A stretch of 64,000 bases of DNA, taken from the NCBI GenBank assembly GCA_002163245.1, contig MAAL01000078.1, positions 160,086 through 224,085 on the forward strand, written 5' to 3'. The notes below the pieces were generated by a model. It searched no databases. It was not told where the DNA came from and saw only the letters and a program-made list of their open reading frames with translations. Every line of letters starts with the position of its first letter. Position 1 is the stretch's first letter. A program made the translations under genes and the position numbers. Below, piece by piece: positions 52,417 to 60,958 of the stretch. The DNA is from Gammaproteobacteria bacterium 42_54_T18 (GTDB lineage: Bacteria; Pseudomonadota; Gammaproteobacteria; Pseudomonadales; Ketobacteraceae).

Positions 52417-52482
52417 GTTTCTATTTAGTTTCTATTTGGTTTCTAAATAAATTCTAATAATTTCCTAAAATGTTTCTATTTG
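52417..52482 (+). promoter_or_regulatory. Six phased 11-bp direct repeats at a promoter
   Basis: Units start at 52417, 52428, 52439, 52450, 52461 and 52472, exactly 11 bp apart. The first, second and sixth read GTTTCTATTTA/G, the third GTTTCTAAATA, and the fourth and fifth are degenerate (AATTCTAATAA, TTTCCTAAAAT). A -10-like TATTAT at 52496-52501 lies downstream, so the last unit occupies the -35 position. Seven-base repeats at 11-bp spacing are the layout of PhoB/OmpR-family activator sites. The surrounding 52337-52560 gap holds no other feature. Confidence 0.8.
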
Positions 52483-52560
52483 GTGCATAATTCGTTATTA
52501 TTCTGTAAGACCTCACAAATTCCGAACGCCAATGCCAAGTTTACTTAGGGACCCGTTACA

Positions 52561-53106
52561 ATGAGCGCTGTTAAACTCTCAACTGTAATCTGTACAGCCG
52601 GGTTCACTGGGCGCCTCCATGCCCTTCTAGATAAACTCGGGCTAAAGGAGCGCGGCAGAATGCCCATACTCGCCACGTGGTCTGGGCTTACGTCACCAGG
52701 TATCCGGAAAAGCTTAGAGAATGACAAACCCCCAAAGCCAGATAGCTTTGCCCTACTTCTCGACAGCATATACAAGGAAGCTCACCGAAAAAAAGGGAGT
52801 ACTGTTTCAAAATATGATATTGAATCGTACTTGCTCAATGGTGACAGTTTGCCAATGCCAAATGACAACACAATTGAAAAGAAGCAAATAGACGCAGCAA
52901 CTGAAGGTAAAATTTATATAGCGATATCAAAAGCGGGTAATGATATTGGTATCGATGCATTCTCTGAACTAAACAAAAGACAGCTTGAAGCCGCTTTTTC
53001 GGAAATAATTAAAATACATATCGAAAAGAAATTTGCCATTGAGTCCCCGGAAATGAAAGAAGCCATGAAGGCACTATTGCAATTAGCAAAACTAGGCACC
53101 TTATAA
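52561..53106 (+). CDS. HTH-containing regulator-like protein, first gene of the accessory cassette
   Basis: This 181-residue protein has an HTH-like N-terminus (HALLDKLGLKERGRMPILATWSGLTSPGIRKSLENDKPPKPDSF), then a helical C-terminus (IGIDAFSELNKRQLEAAFSEIIKIHI). It looks like a phage or cassette-specific transcription factor. It lies downstream of the six 11-bp repeats and upstream of the binding-protein gene with a short gap, in the same direction as the repressor. It may control the cassette. Confidence 0.65.
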   Translation: MSAVKLSTVICTAGFTGRLHALLDKLGLKERGRMPILATWSGLTSPGIRKSLENDKPPKPDSFALLLDSIYKEAHRKKGSTVSKYDIESYLLNGDSLPMPNDNTIEKKQIDAATEGKIYIAISKAGNDIGIDAFSELNKRQLEAAFSEIIKIHIEKKFAIESPEMKEAMKALLQLAKLGTL

Positions 53107-53124
53107 CATGCGAAACACATGGGC

Positions 53125-53958
53125 ATGTCTCGGAAATTAGTACTTTTTTTCCTTTCGTTTGTTCTTTTTTCCCAAGCCTCTTGGGGAGCTGACGTTGTAA
53201 TCTTTACCCAAGACAACTCATCTGCATTGCAAATTGCAGAAAACCTATCAAAGCAAATAGACAGCAGTGAAATTGTCACATCTCCCCCCGATGAAAGCAC
53301 ATATAAAGTTGTTATAACTCTTGGCAACAAAGCATTCAACGAGCTTGAAAACAGCACCAAGCCGCACGTTGCCTCATTTGTAAGCTACAACTCATTCAAT
53401 ACACAGAAAAATCAAAGCGAAAAATACGCTGTATATTCAGACCCTAACCCCAATGAGTTAGCCTTAGAAATTGAAAAGAAGTTCCCGAGCAGTCGGATAG
53501 GTTATATTTTTGCAGACACTAATGAACCTTACCTAACGCGCCTTAGAGCCACCGATATAAAGCTTACCGAACAAAAGCTTGTTTCCGACGATATATTTAA
53601 AACTTTTAGGTTCATTTTTAACACTGGACCCCTTGATGCTCTCTACATCACAGAGAACCGAGAGATATTTAATAGAAAAAACATACTATATGTATTGGAA
53701 TCCCTTTTTAGGAACAAGGTTGCAGCAATCAGTTCAAACCCTGCTTTACAAACCAAAGGGGCAGTTCTTACCGTAGTAGCCAATCATAATTCAATTATTT
53801 CAAAAACGGTCGATATTACCAACTCGCTAATAAACAAAGACATTAGCGCAGTTAAAAAGCACAACTTTGCAAATACCGAAACAATGGTAAACAACAGACT
53901 CGCAAGCTTTATGAACTTAGAAATTAAGAATAAAGGGGGCGAAGATGATCAAAATTAA
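53125..53958 (+). CDS. Exported ABC_sub_bind-like periplasmic binding protein
   Basis: The 277-residue product (MSRKLVLFFLSFVLFSQASWGA) has a signal peptide ending near WGA. The mature protein has ADVVIFTQDNSSALQIAENL, then VVITLGNKAFNEL, then SSRIGYIFADTNEPYLTRL, the two-lobed pattern of ABC-transporter substrate-binding proteins of the PF04392 type. No permease or ATPase gene adjoins it. Its stop overlaps the kinase-like gene by 14 bp, suggesting the pair acts together as a ligand sensor. Confidence 0.75.
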   Translation: MSRKLVLFFLSFVLFSQASWGADVVIFTQDNSSALQIAENLSKQIDSSEIVTSPPDESTYKVVITLGNKAFNELENSTKPHVASFVSYNSFNTQKNQSEKYAVYSDPNPNELALEIEKKFPSSRIGYIFADTNEPYLTRLRATDIKLTEQKLVSDDIFKTFRFIFNTGPLDALYITENREIFNRKNILYVLESLFRNKVAAISSNPALQTKGAVLTVVANHNSIISKTVDITNSLINKDISAVKKHNFANTETMVNNRLASFMNLEIKNKGGEDDQN

Positions 53959-55408
53959 TACTCTGCGCTCCCTATCTATATTGTTATTTGTATCGATAAC
54001 AACGATATTGGCGTCATCGCAATATTACTCATACCGCCAATTTTCAGAGGCTGCATACGCTGATTTTGAGCGGCAGACCGTTCAATTGGTTAGTGGTCTT
54101 GAAAGGTCCTTTATGTTCGCGTTGGCTACGGGTCATCGCGCCACAATCCGACAAATGGCAACAGAAGTAATAGAAAACAACAATTTGATTTACCATATTG
54201 AGATAAAAGACTCAGAGCAGGACGTTGTTGCATCAATATATGACAAAACTATACCTACAAATCACGGAATCTCGCCACAACCAGAGTTCTTGCTAAAAGA
54301 TCGAAGGCCAAACATATTTGATTTGGACGACGATTCAGAGGTCATATTGGGAAGCATAAATTTAACGTTATCTAACCACTACACTCAAGAGAAAATCAAC
54401 AACGCCATAGGTTCACATATTGCTATATTTGCAATAGCAATCCTTCTAGTTTTGATTGCCATTGTTTGGCTAAATCGAAAAACAGCCCAGTTTATTCGAA
54501 AAACTGAGAAAACACTGACTAGTATAACAAGCGGCGCTCAACCCGAACCCATTGATGGAATTGGTATCCATGAATTCGATAAAATAGAACAAGAGCTTTT
54601 CCGCCTTTGGTCTATTCACTCGAAGCAGACCGCAGACAAAGAGCTATTACAAGCTCAGAAAAAACGCCTTATGGACTCCGTTTCCACGGACTTAAAGAGC
54701 AGAACTAAAACTATAACAGGGCTTCTCGATATCATAAAACCCCAGTTAAGGGAGTATGAAATACCCCCCGAAATTGAAGGCATGATTTCTCTCGTTGAAA
54801 ATGAGGCTAAAACAATCAACGCCCAATTAGATCAATTGATAGATTTTGAAGGGCTGGAACAAGACCACCACGTATACCAAGAAAATGCGTTTTATCCCAA
54901 CGAATTGATTAATAAAATTGATGCGATCTATAGCCAAAAGCACACTCCACGCTTGAGATTTGAAGTTTCGGCGGATGAAAACAGCAGCCTTGGCGACTTA
55001 CTAGCAATCACAGACGAGGAAAAGCTCTACAAGGTGCTTTCATGTGTACTCGACAATTCTTTTGACAACACAACAGCAGGAACTATAGCCTTAAGCTGGA
55101 AAGCAACGAGAACCCGGCTCTCTTTCTGCCTCAATGATACAGGCGCAGGGTTCAGAGAAAACGAACACAAACATATTTTTGACGACTCTCAGGCGGCAAA
55201 ATTAGGGATGGGACTATCTATGGTCAAGAAATTTGTAGGGCTTCTTCGTGGCGAAATAGATATAGAATCAACCGAAAATGTTGGTACAACCATTAATATA
55301 TCAATTCCCATAAAGACAATGACAGCAGATAAACAAGCACCTATCATCACCTCTCGAGCCATTAATACCAATATCGTTACCTTATCAGGAGACAATTTTG
55401 AACCGTAA
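53945..55408 (+). CDS. Membrane histidine-kinase-like sensor lacking the phospho-accepting His
   Basis: This 487-residue protein has TM1 near 9-25, a periplasmic domain (26-157), TM2 near 158-176 and a linker. The dimerisation-region motif reads VSTDLKSRTKT near 246-256, where kinases have an H-E-L-R-T-P core with His; no His is in this position. The ATPase region keeps the N box DNSFDNT (370-376), DTGAG (398-402) and GMGLSMV (421-427). Either it signals without autophosphorylation at the usual site, or it works as an ATP-regulated pseudokinase. The start overlaps the upstream gene, and its stop overlaps the hydrolase gene. Confidence 0.8.
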   Translation: MIKINTLRSLSILLFVSITTILASSQYYSYRQFSEAAYADFERQTVQLVSGLERSFMFALATGHRATIRQMATEVIENNNLIYHIEIKDSEQDVVASIYDKTIPTNHGISPQPEFLLKDRRPNIFDLDDDSEVILGSINLTLSNHYTQEKINNAIGSHIAIFAIAILLVLIAIVWLNRKTAQFIRKTEKTLTSITSGAQPEPIDGIGIHEFDKIEQELFRLWSIHSKQTADKELLQAQKKRLMDSVSTDLKSRTKTITGLLDIIKPQLREYEIPPEIEGMISLVENEAKTINAQLDQLIDFEGLEQDHHVYQENAFYPNELINKIDAIYSQKHTPRLRFEVSADENSSLGDLLAITDEEKLYKVLSCVLDNSFDNTTAGTIALSWKATRTRLSFCLNDTGAGFRENEHKHIFDDSQAAKLGMGLSMVKKFVGLLRGEIDIESTENVGTTINISIPIKTMTADKQAPIITSRAINTNIVTLSGDNFEP

Positions 55409-56330
55409 GCTTTTAGCAATCATCACAATACTGTTCACCGTATCACTATCAACCTATTATTACCTATGGTATAGCGACCCTTTAAACAGCGTTACCGAGT
55501 CACCCTATTTAACGCCTACAATCATTAAGCGCATGCAAATAATGGTGGACGACACACCGGAGGAGCTACCAAACGAGCTGCGCAGTATAACAATTGCACG
55601 CGGTGAATTCCCGTCATGGTTTCGCCTGGCAAAGGGGCATACAACCGAAACTCTATTCGAATTTGTCACCTATCAACTAGTATATGATGTTGGCTATTCA
55701 ATCATTGATCCGGTCCATAGCAAAGCGCTTCACGACACTATGATTTGGGCTTATGACTACGACGAAGAAGCCTACAATAAAATGCAAAAATCACTAGAAA
55801 AGGCTCATCAAATCTATTTCACTCACGAGCACTGGGACCACTTTGCCGGAGCATTTAACACTGAACTTTTCGACAAGATAAAGCATGTTATTTATGTATC
55901 GAAAGCACAAAGAAATAGCGATATGATGGCATCAATGAAAGACGGGTTTATTAGCCTTTCTCAGCTTGATAAAGTGAACGTGATAGACAACAAGGGGCTT
56001 TATAAAATATCCCCTGGTGTGGTTTTATTCAATGTGCCAGGGCATACCCCAGGTAACCAGGGAATGTATATCAAGTTAAAAAACGGAACTGAAATATTAC
56101 TAGTTGGAGATATTGCGTATTCAATGGCAAATATTACGCTTGAAGTAGGAAAACCAAGAATTTCAAGTCATATAATCCTTGGAGAAGACAGCGAAGCCGT
56201 AAATTCACAAATCAAATCACTAATTCGTATAAAAAATGAATTCCCGAATATACACATCGTACCAGCTCACGACATACCTAATAACCGCAAGCTCGTTGAG
56301 CAAGGCATAATAAAGAAAGGGCTGCATTAA
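55398..56330 (+). CDS. Membrane-anchored metallo-beta-lactamase-fold hydrolase
   Basis: This 310-residue protein starts with TTG 55398, preceded by AGGAG at 6 nt, and has an N-terminal anchor (LLAIITILFTVSLSTYYYLWY). The di-zinc motif is complete: HEHWDH at 143-148, His216 in NVPGHTPGN, Asp238 in LLVGDIAY and His291 in VPAHD. The fold serves lactonases, glyoxalases, lactamases and phosphodiesterases, so the substrate is open; a lactone or a signal molecule in the periplasm is one possibility. It is the last gene of the cassette operon and converges on the TonB receptor gene. Confidence 0.85.
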   Translation: MNRKLLAIITILFTVSLSTYYYLWYSDPLNSVTESPYLTPTIIKRMQIMVDDTPEELPNELRSITIARGEFPSWFRLAKGHTTETLFEFVTYQLVYDVGYSIIDPVHSKALHDTMIWAYDYDEEAYNKMQKSLEKAHQIYFTHEHWDHFAGAFNTELFDKIKHVIYVSKAQRNSDMMASMKDGFISLSQLDKVNVIDNKGLYKISPGVVLFNVPGHTPGNQGMYIKLKNGTEILLVGDIAYSMANITLEVGKPRISSHIILGEDSEAVNSQIKSLIRIKNEFPNIHIVPAHDIPNNRKLVEQGIIKKGLH

Positions 56331-56338
56331 GCAGCCCT
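56318..56338. terminator. Hairpin between convergent hydrolase and receptor genes
   Basis: AGGGCTGC (56318-56325) pairs with GCAGCCCT (56331-56338) with a 5-nt loop. It overlaps the stop codon of the hydrolase. No long T-run follows, so its terminator strength is unclear. Confidence 0.55.
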
Positions 56339-56349
56339 CAACACTTTAA

Positions 56350-58431
56350 TCAAAGAGTGAATCGAACCTCTAGAGTTACTTCATTCACGCTATCTCGCTT
56401 TCCTCCATCAATCAAACCGCCATAATCAAGAGCCCTAACATACACTTCTCTATGCCTAGAAAGCATCCCAGACAACTCAACTTGTGCCGTTTCTAGTGTG
56501 AACACCTTTGCAATTCGAGCGTCCGTGCGGTCATATGAAGAATAATCTATAGCGCTAGTACCGTAATATGACAGGCTACCGGTTATATCGCCCCACGTTT
56601 TCGCTACGTAAGCACTGCCACCATAGGCATGATAATCATCGAAAAATATTTTGTCTTTCGAATCGCTATCTAAATAATGGCCCGCAAAGCGCACATCAAT
56701 ATCAGATACTTTATAACGCACCGTAAACTCTCCACCTTTTCTATCCAGCGCCGTAATACTCGAACCTGACTGATCTTGATAGTTAAGGATGTTGTCTAAT
56801 TCTTCAAGAAAGACCCGCGTTTCAAGCATCCAATCACCCGCCTTTACGTAATGGATAACCTCTGTAGACTCGATTCTTTCTACGTGGTCTTTGTTGTTAT
56901 AAAGTGGAAAATATCCCAAAAATGGTGATTGTCTTGTTGAACCATAAACTTCAAAATTGAAATGAACGGGAACTTGGTTGCTCTCGATTATCTCGATCCC
57001 ATCAATTAAACGGCTGCCCATTGAATAGACAAGCTTTAGCGTATTGCTATCATTTATATGAAGATTAGCGCCAATTCTAGGGGAGATCTCGGGGTTTCCT
57101 AGGTCATAACCTAGCGATTCAGCCATAAAGCCCACATTCAACGTTAGGTTGTCAAAGGGCAAGTACTCGACATTAGTAAAGAATTTTGATTTTTGAATTG
57201 AAGTAACGCCATCGTTATACGTTTCGCTTTCCATCCATCGGTAATCCAATTGAAAGCTAGACGACGCCCTTAATTTTTCGGTTATACTCCACACATCACT
57301 TATAGACCCGGCATACGTTTTGTAACGATAATCAACGTTAATTTCTCCACACACAGTATCTCCGGACGTAGGGTCCCCCGCTATTTCTGTAAAAATCCCT
57401 CCCAATCGTATCATTTCGTCTGTTGTCGCCGAAGGCAAAGCGGCGCCTCCTAACGCTGCCAATACAAGCGCACTATTATCTCGATAGAGATCACCCAACC
57501 CTGGAACATAAAACAACTTAGGCGCGCAGAAGTCCCACTCGTGCTGCCAGTCTTTTTCATAGAAATAGACTTTTGCCTCAAACTCGTGATTCTTTGTGCT
57601 CTTCAAAAAACGCAACGATGCAACATTTGAATCAAGCTCTACAATGGGCAGCTCAGTCCCGAATGGCTCAGTTTGAGATAGTTGGTGCTCCATATCTGAC
57701 CTAACAGCCCCAAGCTTTAATATTATCGACTGGTCGGAGTCAATTTTAGTATGAGTCGTGACATTGATTTTTTTTACTCTCATGTCATCGTGCCTATTAG
57801 GACGCCCATCGGCAAACTCATCGAATCTGTTTGCATTATGATGCTTGTAGTCCATGGCTATGGTGGTATTCCCTGCTACAAAGCCCCCGCCTCCATAAAC
57901 TGTGCGCTCCTTTTTTGATCCCGCGACTCGTAACTCAGCACCTTTTATATCATCAGGGTGTTTTGTAACAATATTTATCGTCCCGAAAAAAGCATTTGCT
58001 CCATGAGCTGCGGAGGATTGTGACCTAACAACTTCTATCGACTCTATACGCTCCAAAGCTACCGGGAAGTTCTCCCAGTTAATTACACCTACCAGTGGAT
58101 TAACCTCGCTAACTCCGTCAATCAATACTTGTAGGCGTCGAGCCGTTGGGAAGTTCGCCCCTCTATTTACATAGGTAAATGGGCTAGAAAAATCCACATG
58201 GAAGCCTGGAACCAATCTCATGGCCTCCGCTATAGACTTAATACCTAGCTGCTTGATTTGCTTTTCTGTAATAACTGTTACAGCACCAGGTGCTTTCTTA
58301 ATTGGCTGGCTCATTTTAGCAACCGAAGACACATTCGTTTCTAAAAAATCAAAACTATCGAAATCCGTAGCAACAGACTCCCCCACACTCAAGCTCATAA
58401 TTAGAGCCCATACTAAAGTAAATCTTTTCAT
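56350..58431 (-). CDS. TonB-dependent outer-membrane receptor
   Basis: This 693-residue protein has a signal peptide (MKRFTLVWALIMSLSVGESV), then the plug domain: KAPGAVTVITEKQIKQLGIKSIAEAMRLVPGFHVDF, RLQVLIDGVSEVNPLVG, ALERIESIEVVRSQSSAAHGANAFFGTINIVTKHP. The rest is a beta-barrel with aromatic-rich strands ending EVTLEVRFTL. It imports a ligand too large for porins, using TonB energy. A good ribosome-binding site (AGGAAGG) precedes ATG 58431. Its promoter region faces the right operator cluster. In a prophage it could act in nutrient uptake, signal sensing or as a decoy or replacement receptor. Confidence 0.9.
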   Translation of the reverse strand: MKRFTLVWALIMSLSVGESVATDFDSFDFLETNVSSVAKMSQPIKKAPGAVTVITEKQIKQLGIKSIAEAMRLVPGFHVDFSSPFTYVNRGANFPTARRLQVLIDGVSEVNPLVGVINWENFPVALERIESIEVVRSQSSAAHGANAFFGTINIVTKHPDDIKGAELRVAGSKKERTVYGGGGFVAGNTTIAMDYKHHNANRFDEFADGRPNRHDDMRVKKINVTTHTKIDSDQSIILKLGAVRSDMEHQLSQTEPFGTELPIVELDSNVASLRFLKSTKNHEFEAKVYFYEKDWQHEWDFCAPKLFYVPGLGDLYRDNSALVLAALGGAALPSATTDEMIRLGGIFTEIAGDPTSGDTVCGEINVDYRYKTYAGSISDVWSITEKLRASSSFQLDYRWMESETYNDGVTSIQKSKFFTNVEYLPFDNLTLNVGFMAESLGYDLGNPEISPRIGANLHINDSNTLKLVYSMGSRLIDGIEIIESNQVPVHFNFEVYGSTRQSPFLGYFPLYNNKDHVERIESTEVIHYVKAGDWMLETRVFLEELDNILNYQDQSGSSITALDRKGGEFTVRYKVSDIDVRFAGHYLDSDSKDKIFFDDYHAYGGSAYVAKTWGDITGSLSYYGTSAIDYSSYDRTDARIAKVFTLETAQVELSGMLSRHREVYVRALDYGGLIDGGKRDSVNEVTLEVRFTL

Positions 58432-58520
58432 TTTTTACCTTCCTAGAAAAAAGAGGTTGAGACGATACAGAAATCATCAGCCTAATGCGAGTAGCTGCAT
58501 TCTGAAATATAAATTTTAAA

Positions 58521-58581
58521 TAGCAATATATTGCTATTGCATTATCTTGCAGCGCATGTAATATATAGCAATATCTTGCTA
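58521..58581. promoter_or_regulatory. Immunity operators, right cluster, with a promoter
   Basis: TAGCAATATATTGCTA at 58521-58536 is a perfect palindrome and TAGCAATATCTTGCTA at 58566-58581 has perfect 6-bp arms. A degenerate site lies between them. TTGCAT at 58537-58542 and TAATAT at 58559-58564 are spaced 16 bp, giving a rightward promoter framed by the two sites. The sequences match those in the 51498-51612 cluster. Confidence 0.88.
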
Positions 58582-58607
58582 CAGCAACAAAGGGAAAGAT
58601 AAAATAA

Positions 58608-58994
58608 ATGAACAACCTACGCACCTACATTCTGGAAAATGCAATCAAGTCATGGGGCAACTCAGCGACACTGCAGCAAGATGTAATGGTATCCATGTAC
58701 CGCGAGCAATTGGCTGTAGAGAACGGTAGTGGAATTGATGAAACGCTAGCTCATGATGAAAAGCTTTTCAGCCTCTCATTGTTGCCGTTACACATTCCAA
58801 AGAATGCGCGAGCTTATGCTCAGCAGGTTGCACACCTATTGCGCGAAGAGCACAAGCCACAGATATCTGAAATTATCGAAGAACAAAGCGCTACAGGCGA
58901 AAGCATTTCAGACTACTTCGCATACCAACTACAACGATTTAACGCAACTGAAGCAGAGGCAATCAATGGCACAAATATTCAATCAGCCTGTTGA
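58608..58994 (+). CDS. Hypothetical first gene of the rightward early operon
   Basis: This 128-residue helical protein (MNNLRTYILENAIKSWGNSA) starts after AGGGAAAG. It has PKNARAYAQQVAHLLREEHKPQISEIIEE. Its position right after a repressed promoter suggests an early regulatory or anti-host protein. No family was recognised. Confidence 0.7.
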   Translation: MNNLRTYILENAIKSWGNSATLQQDVMVSMYREQLAVENGSGIDETLAHDEKLFSLSLLPLHIPKNARAYAQQVAHLLREEHKPQISEIIEEQSATGESISDYFAYQLQRFNATEAEAINGTNIQSAC

Positions 58995-59121
58995 GGGTAA
59001 CGACCGCATCAACTCAAATCGACAACGAAAGCAGAACTTCTACCGCCGATTAGATTTGGCAAACATGCACAAAGCCTACGGCAAAAAAATTAAATTTCCA
59101 CTACCTATCGTGAGAGCATAA
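58966..59121 (+). CDS. Short basic hypothetical protein
   Basis: ATG 58966 follows AGAGG by 7 nt and encodes 51 residues (MAQIFNQPVEGNDRINSNRQ) with a basic helical centre (RKQNFYRRLDLANMHKAYGKK). It overlaps the upstream gene by 29 bp. Its stop overlaps the start of the exonuclease gene (TAATG). A longer frame to 58753 is rejected because it lies over the previous gene. Confidence 0.6.
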   Translation: MAQIFNQPVEGNDRINSNRQRKQNFYRRLDLANMHKAYGKKIKFPLPIVRA

Positions 59122-59963
59122 TGGATCTTGAACAAATAAATACAAAAATCGCGGCACTGCGGCCCGGTGAAACGCTTCGCATTGAAGGTTTTAATGAAGA
59201 GATGTATCACAAGTCTCATGGCTTTGGGTCAACTTCACTAAAGAAGTACATAGCCAATCCAGCTAAGTTCAAATACGGCAAGCCATTCGAGCAAAAAGAT
59301 TGTTTTGACCTTGGTAAAACCGTTCACTGCCTAGTGCTAACACCTGAGTTATTCGATGGTGAGTTTGTGACTCAGCCAGAAGAAATAAAGTCTCGCAATA
59401 GCAACGCATGGAAAAAGTACAAGGAAGAGAATTCAGATAAAACAATTCTTAAAGCTGAAAATATGGATGACGCAAAGAATATGGCGAAAGCCGTTATGGC
59501 GTCTCACTCCAAATTCTTCACTGGCGGCACTCCTGAAGTTTCCTACTGGAAGCGCCACGAGATTTACACGAACATCGTATTGAAGGCGCGTGTTGATTAC
59601 GACTTTCCTGATCTTGCCATTGACCTAAAAACTGCAGCATCAGCGGAGCCGGAACATTTTACAAAGAAAGCTGTGGACCTTGGATATCACATACAAGACA
59701 TCCTTTATCGATACGTCACTGGCAAAAGAGAGTTCGCATTCGTAGTCACTGAAACAGAGCAGCCTTACTGCACCATTGGTCCCTGCACGTTTGACCAAAT
59801 GGCTCAACGTCTTGCTCAACTAACCGTTGAAAAGGGGCTTGCTGACTTATCTGAATCAATCGATATGGATTACTGGCCTGGCTATCAAGTTGGATCCATA
59901 GCAATGGGCTTGGCTCCCTGGAATATTAAAAAATTAACCGCTCTTGAAGAAGGTGAATGCTAA
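59121..59963 (+). CDS. RecE-like exonuclease (PD-(D/E)XK, exodeoxyribonuclease VIII type)
   Basis: This 280-residue nuclease matches the C-terminal catalytic domain of RecE. It has FGSTSLKKYIANPAKFKYG, DLGKTVHCLVLTPELF, then ARVDYDFPDLAIDLKTA (Asp159, Asp168-Leu-Lys170) and YHIQDILYRYVTG (His190, Gln192), the PDDEXK core. It degrades one strand of double-stranded DNA to give 3' overhangs for RecT. It is directly upstream of recT with TAATG overlap. Confidence 0.92.
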   Translation: MDLEQINTKIAALRPGETLRIEGFNEEMYHKSHGFGSTSLKKYIANPAKFKYGKPFEQKDCFDLGKTVHCLVLTPELFDGEFVTQPEEIKSRNSNAWKKYKEENSDKTILKAENMDDAKNMAKAVMASHSKFFTGGTPEVSYWKRHEIYTNIVLKARVDYDFPDLAIDLKTAASAEPEHFTKKAVDLGYHIQDILYRYVTGKREFAFVVTETEQPYCTIGPCTFDQMAQRLAQLTVEKGLADLSESIDMDYWPGYQVGSIAMGLAPWNIKKLTALEEGEC

Positions 59964-60886
59964 TGAGCTCGGAATTAACAGTAACCAATGAAAGCATGCT
60001 GCAAAACAACGAGACGCTTACTCAGTACATAAAAGTTGCTGAATACATGTCCACAAGCAAGGCTATGCTACCCGTTCACTTTCACCGCAACCCTGGCGAC
60101 TGTCTGGCTCTTGTAATGCAAGCTTCTATGTGGGGAATGAACCCATACCTTGTAGGACAAAAGACTCACGTTGTTAGCGGCACGCTCGGCTATGAGGCAC
60201 AGCTAGTTAATGCGGTGATCACCACTAACGCACCTATTACCAGTCGCATCAAGTACAACTGGTTTGGAGACTGGCACAAAGTTATTGGTAAGTTCGCCAC
60301 CAAAACAAATCAGACAACAAAAAAGCAATACAAAGTTCCAGATTGGAAACCTGTTGACGAAGAAGGTTTGGGGGTATCTGTTTACGCTACCTTCAAAGGA
60401 GATTCGGAGCCCACGCAGCTGGACCTATACCTAACGCAAGCACAAACACGTAACTCAACATTATGGGCTTCAGACCCCAAGCAGCAGCTTGCATACCTTG
60501 CGGTAAAGCGATGGGCTCGTCTTCACTGCCCTGAAATCATGATGGGGGTTTATACCGAAGATGAATTGCGAGACTCCCCTCCTAGCGAAAAAGACATCAC
60601 CAGCGAAGCAACTGTAAGTAGCTCCCCTCTTGGCGATCTCATGCAATCGGAGGTAGTACATGAAAACGACGAAGATAAGCTAATGCATCACGCCAAGTGC
60701 ATGACTGAGGCAAAAACCAAAGAAGAGCTAAAAGTTGAGTTCGGTATTGCATGGACTTGGACCAAGGACAACAACTTAGTTGAGTACAAAGGTCACCTCG
60801 AAGGAAAGTACAAAACCCTTCTTGCTGGCTTTGAGCCCATCGAGGGCGAAGCGGTAGCACAAGATCAGAATTCAGAAGCAGCCTAA
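59963..60886 (+). CDS. recT: RecT-family single-strand annealing protein
   Basis: This about 307-residue protein (ATG 59963, MSSELTV) has the RecT pattern: LPVHFHRNPGDCLALVMQASMWGMNPYLVGQKTHVV, GYEAQLVNAVI, YLAVKRWARLHCPEIMMGVYTEDEL. It anneals single strands exposed by the exonuclease and starts strand exchange. AAGG lies 9 nt upstream; ATG 59957 is also possible. The acidic C-terminal extension with EMEA-like helices is usual. Confidence 0.95.
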   Translation: MSSELTVTNESMLQNNETLTQYIKVAEYMSTSKAMLPVHFHRNPGDCLALVMQASMWGMNPYLVGQKTHVVSGTLGYEAQLVNAVITTNAPITSRIKYNWFGDWHKVIGKFATKTNQTTKKQYKVPDWKPVDEEGLGVSVYATFKGDSEPTQLDLYLTQAQTRNSTLWASDPKQQLAYLAVKRWARLHCPEIMMGVYTEDELRDSPPSEKDITSEATVSSSPLGDLMQSEVVHENDEDKLMHHAKCMTEAKTKEELKVEFGIAWTWTKDNNLVEYKGHLEGKYKTLLAGFEPIEGEAVAQDQNSEAA

Positions 60887-60912
60887 CAACGTGCCGACTC
60901 GTTGTGACCTAT

Positions 60913-60939
60913 AGCGGGCGTAGAACCCCGCTTCTTTTT
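60913..60939 (+). terminator. Terminator-like hairpin after recT
   Basis: AGCGGG (60913-60918) pairs with CCCGCT (60927-60932) around an 8-nt loop, followed by TCTTTTT. It may attenuate transcription between recT and ssb. Confidence 0.72.
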
Positions 60940-60958
60940 AATAATTATGGAACAAATC

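Noticed and set aside
58753..59121. Longer 122-residue frame ending at 59121
   Set aside because: Its first part overlaps the gene at 58608-58994 completely; the shorter start at 58966 has its own ribosome-binding site.
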